6,260 bases of DNA from the NCBI GenBank assembly GCA_021772365.1, contig JAJFMC010000417.1, forward strand, positions 1 to 6,260, in the 5' to 3' direction. The notes below the pieces were generated by a model. That model did no database searches and was not told where the DNA came from. It saw only the letters and a program-made list of their open reading frames with translations. Origin of the DNA: Chlamydiota bacterium. GTDB taxonomy: Bacteria > Chlamydiota > Chlamydiia > Chlamydiales > Criblamydiaceae. The translations under genes and the position numbers were made by a program. This document shows positions 1 to 6,260 of this stretch, one piece after another; positions within the stretch are counted from its first letter, which is position 1, and every line of letters begins with the position of its first letter.

Positions 1-2
1 AA

Positions 3-98
3 AAAATCTTACCGAAAAAAAGTTTACTATTTATGGAAGCAGAAGAACCACTATGTTTGGGTTGTGCGAATCTATGGAATTCAGTCCATGAATTTTAA
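3..98 (+). CDS. Possible 3' end or remnant of a convergent gene with a CxxC motif
   Basis: This frame is open from the window edge to a TAA at 96-98 and would overlap the end of the permease gene by four bases, tail to tail. The 31 residues it gives end in a segment with PLCLGCANL. From memory, this resembles the 'LCLxCADLDHL' segment near the N-terminus of DUF2293-type proteins of unknown function. If that is right, most of the protein is missing after this point and the piece is a truncated remnant rather than a natural C-terminus. The support is weak. The other two plus frames are also open across most of these bases (one to 91, one to 138), and an open stretch of about 31 codons can occur by chance. 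The only positive signal is the motif. It could equally be non-coding. Confidence 0.22.
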   Translation, partial: KILPKKSLLFMEAEEPLCLGCANLWNSVHEF

Positions 99-3000
99 TC
101 AGAAAGATTCAGTTTCTTCTTTGCATCTTCAACAATAAGATACACAGCAGGAATAACGAGTAGAATAATGAATGTTCCGAAAAGAACACCGAACCCTAGC
201 GATACAGCCATAGGGATTAAAAAACGCGCTTGCATAGAAGTCTCAAAAATCATTGGTGATAGTCCAAAAAATGTTGTGAGCGAAGTCAAAATGATGGGGC
301 GAAAACGTATAATTGCCGCACGCATAATGGACTCAAATGGCGGAAAGTTTTCTTCCTTCCTAATCTTGTTGGTAGTCACAATAAGGACAAGGGAGTCGTT
401 AACAATGACGCCACTAAGAGCGACTAGACCAAAAATGCTCATGATGCTCAACTCGTAGCCCAACAAGAGGTGGCCAATGATTGCACCTACAAATCCGAAC
501 GGAATACTTAGCATGACAATAAGAGGTTGAATATAACTTCTAAATGGAATAGCAAGCATCGCGTAAATGACAACCACAGCAACAAAAAATCCTACAGCCA
601 TAGCATCAAGAGACTCTCTTTGTGCTTTCATCTGTCCCTGTAGAGTATAGCTGAGTCCCGCGTATTTCTGTTGCAGTTGTGGGATGATTGAACCTCTAAC
701 ATCTTCGATGATGAGATTCGTATTGGCAACAGATTCATCGACATCTGCAGTGACTTCTAATACACGGCGACCGTCAGCACGTCTAATATCTGTGTAAGCA
801 CGCCCCCTTTCTATTTCCACGGCTTCTAATAGTGGAATTTCTCCACCACCCGGCCCTCTGATCACATGCTGTTCGAGAGCTTCTAAGGATTGACGTTCTT
901 CGAGAGGCAATCTCACAAGGACTTTAACTTCATGCCTTCCACGCTGTTGTCTGAGTGCTTCTGCACCATAAAAAGATGCGCGTATACTCCTTGCAAGTTC
1001 TCCTGTGTTTACTCCCATACTTTTTGCTGTATCTTTGATTTTGAAACTCAGCTGTGGTTTACCTTTGGATACCCCATCATTTACTTCACTAACTCCGGCA
1101 TAATGCCCTAAATAATCGGCTAGCTCAATAGCTGCATTTTCAAGTTGTTGTTGATTTGGATGGGAGAGTTCTATACTAATCGGGAGCCCTTCACCAGCAG
1201 CAATGGTAGCATCAAAAGAGACTGATTCTACACCTGATAATCTTCCCAACTTGCTTTTCCATTCTCTAGCGAACTGTACTCCTCCAATATCTCTTTCATC
1301 CTGCGGTACCAGTGCGATTTGTGCACCGACAAGATGACTCCCTCGTGTCATGGTTACAGAATCTATCGCTGGCCCTGAAGATCCCAATCCATCACCGATC
1401 TGTGTGTAGATCCCTTTGATAATTTTATCACCACCATTTTCCTCAACAACTTCTCTTGCAGCACTAACAAGTTTCTCTGCTACCTTACGTGTATGATCGA
1501 TTGGAACACCGAATGGAAGAACGATTTGCGAGGTTACGAGATCCGAATCTACACGTGGCAAATAGCTGAATGGGATGTACTCACTAACGATGAGTCCCAC
1601 GAATATGATAAATATACCGATAAAAGTGCTGACAGTCAGATAGCGATGCTTGAGAGCTATACGTAACTGTTTGGTGAATTGATTTTTTCTATACTTCCTC
1701 ATCCATAAGTTCACGAACCTGCTTGGATAGCGGATGATGGTCAATATCCTCGTCTTCCTGTGTTTTTTTGATAAGTGTGCAGGCAGAATAAATAATGATT
1801 CAACCAAAGAGACGATAAAAACAGCGATGACAATAGCTGGTATTTGCATGAATATCTTGCCAGTAGAACCGGGTATAAAGAACAGAGGGAGAAAAGCAGC
1901 CACGTTCGTTGAAACAGCAAAGAAGACGGGAACAGTAATTTCTCTAGCACCAACAATAGCAGCTTGAAGATAGGGAATTCCTTTTTCTCGCTTTTGATAC
2001 ACAATTTCCCCAACAACAATAGCATCGTCTACGATAATCCCCAAAGTGACGATGAACGCAAAAAGAGAGACCATGTTAATGGTAGCGCCAGTAAATGGAA
2101 TGAAAATAAAAGAACCAATGATTGACACAGGTATGCCAAGAGTCACCCAAAAAGCGAGTCGCGGTTCTAGAAATAGTGCTAAAAGAATGAGTACTAACAG
2201 TAACCCAAGCTGAGCATTGCGTAACAAAAGGCCAATCCTATCCCGATAGATATCTGAACGATCATCCCACGTGATGATATTCATACCTTCCGGCAGTTTT
2301 AGCTTTGCTTGGTTTACATAATCTTCTACTTCTTCGGAGACTGCTATAGGCGTTTGATCTCCCACTCTGTAAACATTCACCCTGATAGCTGGTTTGCCAT
2401 TAAAATAAGATTCTCGGTCCGACTCTTCAAACGTGTCTTTTAATGTAGCTATTTCTCCTAATAAAACATTTGAACCCTCAGGGTTATTGATCACGGGTAT
2501 ATCGTAAAATTCACTAGCATAATCACGCCGTTCCTTCGTACGAAGAAGTACTTCGCCACCCGCTGTCTTCAATCCTCCACCAGGAACTTCCACGGCCGTA
2601 TTTCCGATCTTTTTGGATATCTGATCAAGTGTCAGACCATAATTTCGTAAATTTTCTAGAGGTACTTCAACAGCGATTTCATAATCAGGAACAGAAGCAA
2701 CATCAACAAGTGTAACGTTAGGCAATTGGATCAACTCATCACGGACGATTTCAGCAAAATCTCTAAGTGTTCGCACACTTTGATCTCCATAAACAATCAC
2801 AGAGACAACTTGTCTTCTTGGGATAAGAAGTTGGACAATCGGCCTTTCAGCATCTTCAGGAAATGACTGGATGCTATCAACGCGATTTTTTACATCTTGT
2901 AAGGCTTTATTGGGATCTTCACCACGAAGCATTTCAACATTGACAACGCCATATCCCTCTAGGGCTGTACTCGTTACTCTTTTGACTCCTTGAAGAGAAC

Positions 3001-3250
3001 GCACCTCGTCTTCAACAGAAAGTAGAATCCCCTGCTCAATCTCTTCTGGGCCAGAACCTGGATATTCGACACTAACCTGGATAATATCTAATTGTACTTC
3101 AGGAAAAACCTCTTGCTTGATATTCATCATCGAGATAATGCCGCCTACCAAAAATAGAAGCATCAACAGATTAGCAGCAACAGTGTTACGCGCCATCCAA
3201 GAAATGGGACCCGACGGATATTTATTAGTCGTTGATGACTGGCTGCTCAT
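95..3250 (-). CDS. RND-family efflux pump permease (AcrB-like, HAE type), inner membrane
   Basis: This is the proton-driven inner-membrane permease of a tripartite efflux pump. At 1051 residues it has the usual RND length. It starts with the family signature GPISWMARNTVAANLLM (14-30), which leads into TM1 (about 22-42). A large periplasmic loop follows (about 43-339), then TM2-TM6 (about 341-361, 364-386, 391-417, 436-459, 466-491). After a basic cytoplasmic linker (492-536) come TM7 (537-557), a second periplasmic loop (558-882) and TM8-TM12 (883-1038). TM4 has the acidic pair D408-D409 in IIVDDAIVV, equivalent to AcrB D407/D408. R982 and T989 match AcrB R971 and T978. The AcrB K940-N941 pair is replaced by N951-D952 (GVIVNDSLVLI). 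The ATG at 3250 overlaps the upstream stop as ATGA and has no good ribosome site of its own, so translation is probably coupled. The VDD motif favours export of organic, amphiphilic or lipid-like compounds over metals. The exact substrate is unknown. Confidence 0.96.
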   Translation of the reverse strand: MSSQSSTTNKYPSGPISWMARNTVAANLLMLLFLVGGIISMMNIKQEVFPEVQLDIIQVSVEYPGSGPEEIEQGILLSVEDEVRSLQGVKRVTSTALEGYGVVNVEMLRGEDPNKALQDVKNRVDSIQSFPEDAERPIVQLLIPRRQVVSVIVYGDQSVRTLRDFAEIVRDELIQLPNVTLVDVASVPDYEIAVEVPLENLRNYGLTLDQISKKIGNTAVEVPGGGLKTAGGEVLLRTKERRDYASEFYDIPVINNPEGSNVLLGEIATLKDTFEESDRESYFNGKPAIRVNVYRVGDQTPIAVSEEVEDYVNQAKLKLPEGMNIITWDDRSDIYRDRIGLLLRNAQLGLLLVLILLALFLEPRLAFWVTLGIPVSIIGSFIFIPFTGATINMVSLFAFIVTLGIIVDDAIVVGEIVYQKREKGIPYLQAAIVGAREITVPVFFAVSTNVAAFLPLFFIPGSTGKIFMQIPAIVIAVFIVSLVESLFILPAHLSKKHRKTRILTIIRYPSRFVNLWMRKYRKNQFTKQLRIALKHRYLTVSTFIGIFIIFVGLIVSEYIPFSYLPRVDSDLVTSQIVLPFGVPIDHTRKVAEKLVSAAREVVEENGGDKIIKGIYTQIGDGLGSSGPAIDSVTMTRGSHLVGAQIALVPQDERDIGGVQFAREWKSKLGRLSGVESVSFDATIAAGEGLPISIELSHPNQQQLENAAIELADYLGHYAGVSEVNDGVSKGKPQLSFKIKDTAKSMGVNTGELARSIRASFYGAEALRQQRGRHEVKVLVRLPLEERQSLEALEQHVIRGPGGGEIPLLEAVEIERGRAYTDIRRADGRRVLEVTADVDESVANTNLIIEDVRGSIIPQLQQKYAGLSYTLQGQMKAQRESLDAMAVGFFVAVVVIYAMLAIPFRSYIQPLIVMLSIPFGFVGAIIGHLLLGYELSIMSIFGLVALSGVIVNDSLVLIVTTNKIRKEENFPPFESIMRAAIIRFRPIILTSLTTFFGLSPMIFETSMQARFLIPMAVSLGFGVLFGTFIILLVIPAVYLIVEDAKKKLNLSD

Positions 3251-4452
3251 TTCTCAATATTATCTTGTTCATTTAGGACATCGGATAAATCTTTAAGATC
3301 CATACCAGGAATGGCTACCGGGAGATTGCTAATGATGAGGGCTTCACCACTTTCAATGCCTTTTTCTATGATCACATTATACTTATCTCCAGAAACAATT
3401 TCCACTTGGCGGATTTCAAGCTTTCCCTCTTTGTTCATTACCCACACTAAATTTCCTTCACGGATAGCAAGACGAGGGATTTCTACGGCATTCTCCACTA
3501 CGGGCCCCTCAAAAAGAACCTCTACATATGTACCTAATAATAATGGTATTTCATCAGAATCATTCGACCTCAAATTCAGTGGATCATCAATAACAACAAG
3601 CAATTGTACCATCCGTCCGTTCGGGTCGAGGTCACCAAGAATACGCAAGATGTGGCCTTCTCTTTTAACAAGGTCATTATCCCCCAAATCTTGAATAATA
3701 GTTACAGGTGTTTTTTTCAGACCTTTCTTCCCCGAAAGTTTCACCCAGCCTAGCTGGTCATATGGAATGCTAACCTTTACACGAAATTCGTCGGTAGAAA
3801 CAATCCTTGCAATATTTTTTAGTGATCCCACCAACTGTCCGACTTCTACGAACTCTTCTATGACCAAAGCATTAAAAGGGGCACGTATAATAGTTCTTTT
3901 TAAGTCTACAAGAGACTTATGTAGTGCACTCTGAGCTCCCTGAAGAGCAGACTCTTTTTCTCGTAAATGAGGGATTCTTAACGCTAAATCTTTACCCAAC
4001 CCACCTTGTCTAAGAGAGGAATCCAAGAGTGACCACTCTTTTTCAGCGATGATTTTTCTTCCTTTTTCTACGATGAGGTCAAACTCAGCTTTCTCTACCT
4101 TTGCACGATTCTGCTCGACAGCGGTGACGTAATCTCTAGGGTCGAGTTTGATCATCACCTCACCTTCATTGAGGATACCACCAGTATCAAGGTTTGGAGA
4201 AAGCTCGATCACCCTTCCTTTCACCTCTGCTTGAACAGTGAGTTCACGATTCGGTTGCACCGTTCCGAAAGCAGCGATTTTAAGAGTTTTATCCCCTCGT
4301 TCGACAAGAATTGTTTCGACTAGCGCCGATCGACTGGTTGGTTCACCTTTTTCGGGTGTAGGCCTAAAAAAATACAACGAGGCTGCGACTAGTATGGCAG
4401 CGACCATGATACCGATACCCAATAGTAGCTGTGAAATATTTGATTTACTCAC
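3247..4452 (-). CDS. Membrane fusion protein (periplasmic adaptor, HlyD/AcrA family) of the RND pump
   Basis: This is the adaptor that links the permease to the outer-membrane channel across the periplasm (401 residues, normal for the family). Residues about 8-28 are a single hydrophobic segment with no lipobox cysteine, so the protein is probably anchored in the inner membrane by an uncleaved helix. The first lipoyl half is at about 69-105 (VQAEVKGRVIEL, then GEVMIKLDP). An alpha-helical hairpin follows (about 108-186) whose tip region (about 148-165) would meet the channel. The second lipoyl half is at about 187-218 (IIRAPFNALV, VGQLVG). A beta-barrel domain spans about 220-315 and a membrane-proximal domain about 318-385 (IPRLAIREG). 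The start is GTG, not ATG. It shares its G with the TAG stop of the gene before it and has a GGAG eight bases upstream. The ATGA overlap at its end ties it to the permease. This adaptor family serves many pumps, so it says little about the substrate. Confidence 0.94.
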   Translation of the reverse strand: MSKSNISQLLLGIGIMVAAILVAASLYFFRPTPEKGEPTSRSALVETILVERGDKTLKIAAFGTVQPNRELTVQAEVKGRVIELSPNLDTGGILNEGEVMIKLDPRDYVTAVEQNRAKVEKAEFDLIVEKGRKIIAEKEWSLLDSSLRQGGLGKDLALRIPHLREKESALQGAQSALHKSLVDLKRTIIRAPFNALVIEEFVEVGQLVGSLKNIARIVSTDEFRVKVSIPYDQLGWVKLSGKKGLKKTPVTIIQDLGDNDLVKREGHILRILGDLDPNGRMVQLLVVIDDPLNLRSNDSDEIPLLLGTYVEVLFEGPVVENAVEIPRLAIREGNLVWVMNKEGKLEIRQVEIVSGDKYNVIIEKGIESGEALIISNLPVAIPGMDLKDLSDVLNEQDNIEK

Positions 4453-5930
4453 TATTCACTCTCCATATCCTCTATATATATATCACGGTCTTGTCCTTGA
4501 CAGGTATCGCATGAATCGTCTCTATCCACGCACCCAACAAGGCAAGGACCTCCTAATGCTCGGTAGAGGTTTGCTCTACTCGTTAATAATCTTTTGTGTT
4601 CAACAATCAATCTCCTCTCCAACCGCTGTAGTGACTGAATGGCAGATATCACCGTCAAGTAATCATTCAATCCGTTGGCGTTTCTAACACGCGCTTCGTC
4701 TAAATTCAGACGGGCAATCTCGACTTCTTTTTCTATTTGGTTAAGCAATTCGATTTGTGAGTCTTCATTGACGATAGCATCTTCCACTTCACCCATTGCC
4801 ACAAGAAATTTCTGACCAAAACTATCGAGCTGCTCTTTGACAATTGCTTTACGACGTTGTACCTCGCATCGCCTTCTGCAGCCATCGATGATAGGTTGAA
4901 CAAGTTTGGCACCTATCCTAGCAATTTCCTCTTGCCAGAAATCACCCCATTTTCGAGTTCTTAACTCTTCGGAAGAGGGTAAAGTGATCCTTGGAAACAG
5001 ATCAGCGATAGCAGCCGCCACTTCATAGTCTGCTGACTTAACTTTATAATGTGCTGCTCGTAGATCCGGACGCCTTAAAATCAACTCGCACGGAACACCA
5101 ATATAGGGAAAATCCGGGAGCACAATTTCATTAATTCCGATTGAAGCACTTAAATACTCTTGCGGGGGTTTACCTAAGAGAATACTCAGCTGGTGACTTG
5201 ATGTTTTCAGTAATGCCTGCACAGGGATAGCCGTTGATTTCGTTTCCTCGAGTTGAAGCCTCTGTTGGTATACATCGAGAGCTGAAGAGACTCCAAGGGC
5301 AAAGCGTAATTCAACGAGTTCAAGCAGTGTATGAGAGACTTCTACTTGGTAATTGATCAGATCTAATAGTGATTTCTGCTCTTGAATGGTAAACCATAGG
5401 TTAGTCACACGACCAGTGAGAAATAATGCTGTAGCCTCTAAATCCTCGTACGTTGCACTATAATTCAGATCCGCAGCACGCACTTTTGAATCAATACGGC
5501 GCCACAAATCGACTTCGTAAGAAAATGTCGGTTTCAATATATAGGTCATGAAATCTACATCAAAATCTATTCTATGGTTCACCTCATACTTATATTCCGT
5601 ATGAGCTTCGACATTAACCTCTGGATAACGAGCAGAATTTGCGATACATGCAGAAGCGCGCGCTTGAGCTAAGCGACTCCAAGCTTGCTTTATGTCAAGA
5701 TTATCATCAAGAGCTTCTTCCATAATACGGTTAAGCTCTGGCTGACGAAACTCCTTCCACCACTGAGAAATATTTCCCACCCCTTCTTGTGGATCATTGA
5801 GGAACTCTTCAGGAATTTCGACACATGGACGATCAAATGTGTGAGTGTGATACACACTACAGCTTGTGAAAACAACGACTGATAATATGCTGGTGAATAC
5901 AAGCGTCAACATAACGTTTGTAATCTTCAT
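4452..5930 (-). CDS. Outer-membrane factor lipoprotein (NodT/OprM family, TolC-like channel) of the RND pump
   Basis: This is the trimeric outer-membrane exit duct of the pump and the first gene of the operon (492 residues). Residues 1-23 form a lipoprotein signal peptide ending in FTSC, so Cys24 is the likely lipidated residue. Ser25 next to it, rather than Asp, fits sorting to the outer membrane. The mature start has the NodT-type pattern, with WWKEFRQPELNRIMEEAL (57-74) followed by NLDIKQAWSRLAQARA (77-92). Two outer-membrane efflux repeats follow, about 56-255 and 277-459. The second opens with the hallmark RRPDL (286-290) and contains LFPRITL (311-317). The family normally ends near the LYRALGG segment (456-461), but here about 30 more residues follow. 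They contain C463, C467, C474 and C477 and an acidic end, which is unusual. C351 and C355 are also present in a helix (GCRRRC). The ATG at 5930 is supported by GGAG six bases upstream and by the signal peptide. Confidence 0.94.
   Translation of the reverse strand: MKITNVMLTLVFTSILSVVVFTSCSVYHTHTFDRPCVEIPEEFLNDPQEGVGNISQWWKEFRQPELNRIMEEALDDNLDIKQAWSRLAQARASACIANSARYPEVNVEAHTEYKYEVNHRIDFDVDFMTYILKPTFSYEVDLWRRIDSKVRAADLNYSATYEDLEATALFLTGRVTNLWFTIQEQKSLLDLINYQVEVSHTLLELVELRFALGVSSALDVYQQRLQLEETKSTAIPVQALLKTSSHQLSILLGKPPQEYLSASIGINEIVLPDFPYIGVPCELILRRPDLRAAHYKVKSADYEVAAAIADLFPRITLPSSEELRTRKWGDFWQEEIARIGAKLVQPIIDGCRRRCEVQRRKAIVKEQLDSFGQKFLVAMGEVEDAIVNEDSQIELLNQIEKEVEIARLNLDEARVRNANGLNDYLTVISAIQSLQRLERRLIVEHKRLLTSRANLYRALGGPCLVGCVDRDDSCDTCQGQDRDIYIEDMESE
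4461..4464 (-). promoter_or_regulatory. Ribosome binding site inside the channel gene, deciding the GTG start of the adaptor
   Basis: The minus strand reads GGAG eight bases before the GTG at 4452-4450. The site lies within the last codons of the outer-membrane factor (its Met-Glu-Ser-Glu end). Together with the TAGTG stop/start overlap it supports GTG rather than a later ATG as the start. A later start would also remove the membrane anchor. Confidence 0.6.
4473..4483. repeat. Short TA dinucleotide tract in the end of the outer-membrane factor gene
   Basis: Eleven bases of alternating T and A lie within the codons for Asp-Ile-Tyr-Ile near the C-terminus of the channel protein, about 20 bases before the GTG start of the adaptor. 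It is the longest dinucleotide tract I noticed in the window, but it is short for a phase-variable repeat. Confidence 0.5.
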
Positions 5931-5936
5931 ATCCAG

Positions 5937-5940
5937 CTCC
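5937..5940 (-). promoter_or_regulatory. Ribosome binding site of the outer-membrane factor gene
   Basis: On the minus strand this reads GGAG, preceded by a C, six bases before the ATG at 5930. It fixes the start together with the lipoprotein signal peptide that immediately follows. It is the only strong ribosome site outside a coding region in this operon, as expected for the first gene. Confidence 0.65.
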
Positions 5941-5964
5941 GAAAGTCAAAGGATTAAAATTAAA

Positions 5965-5993
5965 GACATAACCTATTTTAGTTTTAAAATCAA
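5965..5993 (-). promoter_or_regulatory. Candidate sigma-70-like promoter for the pump operon
   Basis: On the minus strand TTGATT (5993-5988) resembles a -35 box. It is followed 17 bases later by TATGTC (5970-5965), a poor -10 box. An alternative pairing is TTCATC (6004-5999) with TAAAAT (5980-5975), 18 bases apart, which has a better -10 but a worse -35. A promoter is expected in this 142-bp gap, but neither version is decisive. Confidence 0.25.
5975..5990. repeat. Perfect 6-bp inverted repeat in the divergent region (possible operator)
   Basis: The arms ATTTTA (5975-5980) and TAAAAT (5985-5990) are exact reverse complements separated by four bases. The repeat lies 45 bp upstream of the pump operon start, where a repressor or activator site could sit. 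The TTAAAAT at 5984-5990 also occurs at 5954-5960, exactly 30 bp away, about three helical turns. The region is very AT-rich, so chance is a serious alternative. Confidence 0.3.
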
Positions 5994-6014
5994 GCCCTGA
6001 TGAAAATTGGAACT

Positions 6015-6027
6015 GGAAAATATTTCC
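6015..6027. repeat. Perfect 5-bp inverted repeat GGAAA-ATA-TTTCC (possible operator)
   Basis: The arms GGAAA (6015-6019) and TTTCC (6023-6027) are exact complements around a three-base centre. The repeat is 45 bp before the start of the plus-strand gene at 6073. It is more GC-bearing than its surroundings, which makes it slightly less likely to be chance than the AT-only repeat. No matching second copy is evident in the window. Confidence 0.3.
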
Positions 6028-6059
6028 TCTCAATTGATAAAGTTTCTTTTACACCGAAC

Positions 6060-6064
6060 AAGGA
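6060..6064 (+). promoter_or_regulatory. Ribosome binding site of the plus-strand secreted protein gene
   Basis: AAGGA lies eight bases before the ATG at 6073-6075, a normal spacing. It supports this start, and the signal peptide beginning there agrees. I found no convincing -35/-10 pair for this gene upstream. Confidence 0.6.
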
Positions 6065-6072
6065 ATGCTCAT

Positions 6073-6260
6073 ATGAAAAAGGTCGTTTCTCCTCTACTTT
6101 TCATTATGTTTTTTATCCAACCATTTACAGCTAGTGCTTTGATAACTTCCATTTCTCACGAAGATAAAGAGGTGCTCGTTGAGAAAAGGAAAGAATTAGT
6201 AGATATTCTTGAAAACAATATCATTGCGTATTGGCACCCAAAAGTTATCGACACAAATGG
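6073..6260 (+). CDS. Secreted protein, probably AGE-superfamily (N-acylglucosamine 2-epimerase-like), N-terminal part only
   Basis: Only the first 62 codons are in the window; the gene continues past the right edge. Residues 1-22 are a typical Sec signal peptide: MKK, a hydrophobic core (VVSPLLFIMFFIQPF), then ASA at 20-22 as a likely cleavage site. The product would act in the periplasm or outside the cell. The mature start is a charged helix (KRKELVDILENNI) followed by IAYWHPKVIDTN and a glycine. That order, a helix and then an aromatic-Trp-x-x-x-x-x-Asp-x-x-x-Gly pattern, resembles the N-terminus of AGE-superfamily sugar epimerases and related (alpha/alpha)6-barrel enzymes. No catalytic residues are in view, so the enzyme activity is not established. 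It is divergent from the pump operon with 142 bp between the starts, so the two could share a control region, but no functional link is shown. Confidence 0.55.
   Translation, partial: MKKVVSPLLFIMFFIQPFTASALITSISHEDKEVLVEKRKELVDILENNIIAYWHPKVIDTN

Noticed and set aside
1..94. A rho-independent terminator for the pump operon
   Set aside because: On the minus strand there are T-runs near the left edge (21-15 and 6-1), but no GC-rich hairpin lies directly before them. The small stem ATGGA/TCCAT at 74-89 has only five pairs and no T-tract after it.
351..2030. Frameshift or decay in the permease
   Set aside because: The frame is continuous for 1051 codons with all twelve membrane segments and both periplasmic loops present, so the gene looks intact.
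95..3250. Heavy-metal efflux (CusA/CzcA) permease
   Set aside because: The TM4 motif is VDDAIVV with two adjacent aspartates, as in drug/amphiphile pumps, and I see no methionine relay or metal-binding cluster in the periplasmic loops. The cysteine tail on the channel protein alone is not enough to call a metal pump.
4238..4687. A 149-codon plus-strand open frame across the channel/adaptor junction
   Set aside because: It is antisense to two well-supported genes, and its translation has no recognisable domain. The other open frames of 60-130 codons inside the operon (for example 168-458, 890-1111, 3311-3694, 1741-2025) fail for the same reason.
6065..6076. A three-codon leader-like frame (Met-Leu-Ile-stop) overlapping the start of the plus-strand gene as ATGA
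   Set aside because: Its ATG sits directly against the AAGGA, too close for initiation, while the ATG at 6073 has normal spacing and a signal peptide. It is most likely chance.

Overview
The window looks like chromosomal DNA of a Gram-negative bacterium. It is AT-leaning by eye and encodes a complete three-part envelope efflux pump, which only makes sense in a cell with an inner and an outer membrane. I cannot name the genus from the sequence.

Layout. Positions 95-5930 are one minus-strand operon read from right to left. It begins with a NodT/OprM-type outer-membrane factor lipoprotein (4452-5930). A HlyD/AcrA-type membrane fusion protein follows (3247-4452, GTG start), and then an RND permease (95-3250). 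The junctions are as tight as possible: the first stop and the GTG start share one base (TAGTG), and the second junction is a 4-base ATGA overlap. The three proteins are therefore probably made in matched amounts by translational coupling. In the cell the permease would capture substrate from the periplasm or inner-membrane leaflet using the proton gradient. The fusion protein would bridge to the outer-membrane channel. The TM4 motif (VDDAIVV) points to the hydrophobe/amphiphile efflux branch rather than the heavy-metal branch. The actual substrate cannot be read from the sequence.

Right edge. A 142-bp AT-rich divergent intergenic region (5931-6072) separates the operon from a plus-strand gene that runs off the window (6073-6260). 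That gene has a clear signal peptide and a start resembling the N-acylglucosamine 2-epimerase (AGE) superfamily. The intergenic region carries two short perfect inverted repeats that could be regulator sites. No regulator gene is in the window.

Left edge. Only 94 bp lie beyond the permease stop. There is no convincing terminator. One plus-strand frame (3-98) encodes a CxxC-containing peptide that could be the end, or a truncated remnant, of a convergent gene.

The core is a conventional pump. The least ordinary points are a cysteine-rich C-terminal tail on the outer-membrane factor, the Lys-to-Asn / Asn-to-Asp change in the permease proton-relay region, and the possible gene remnant at the left edge. 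I saw no tRNA, rRNA, CRISPR array, insertion sequence or clearly new system.
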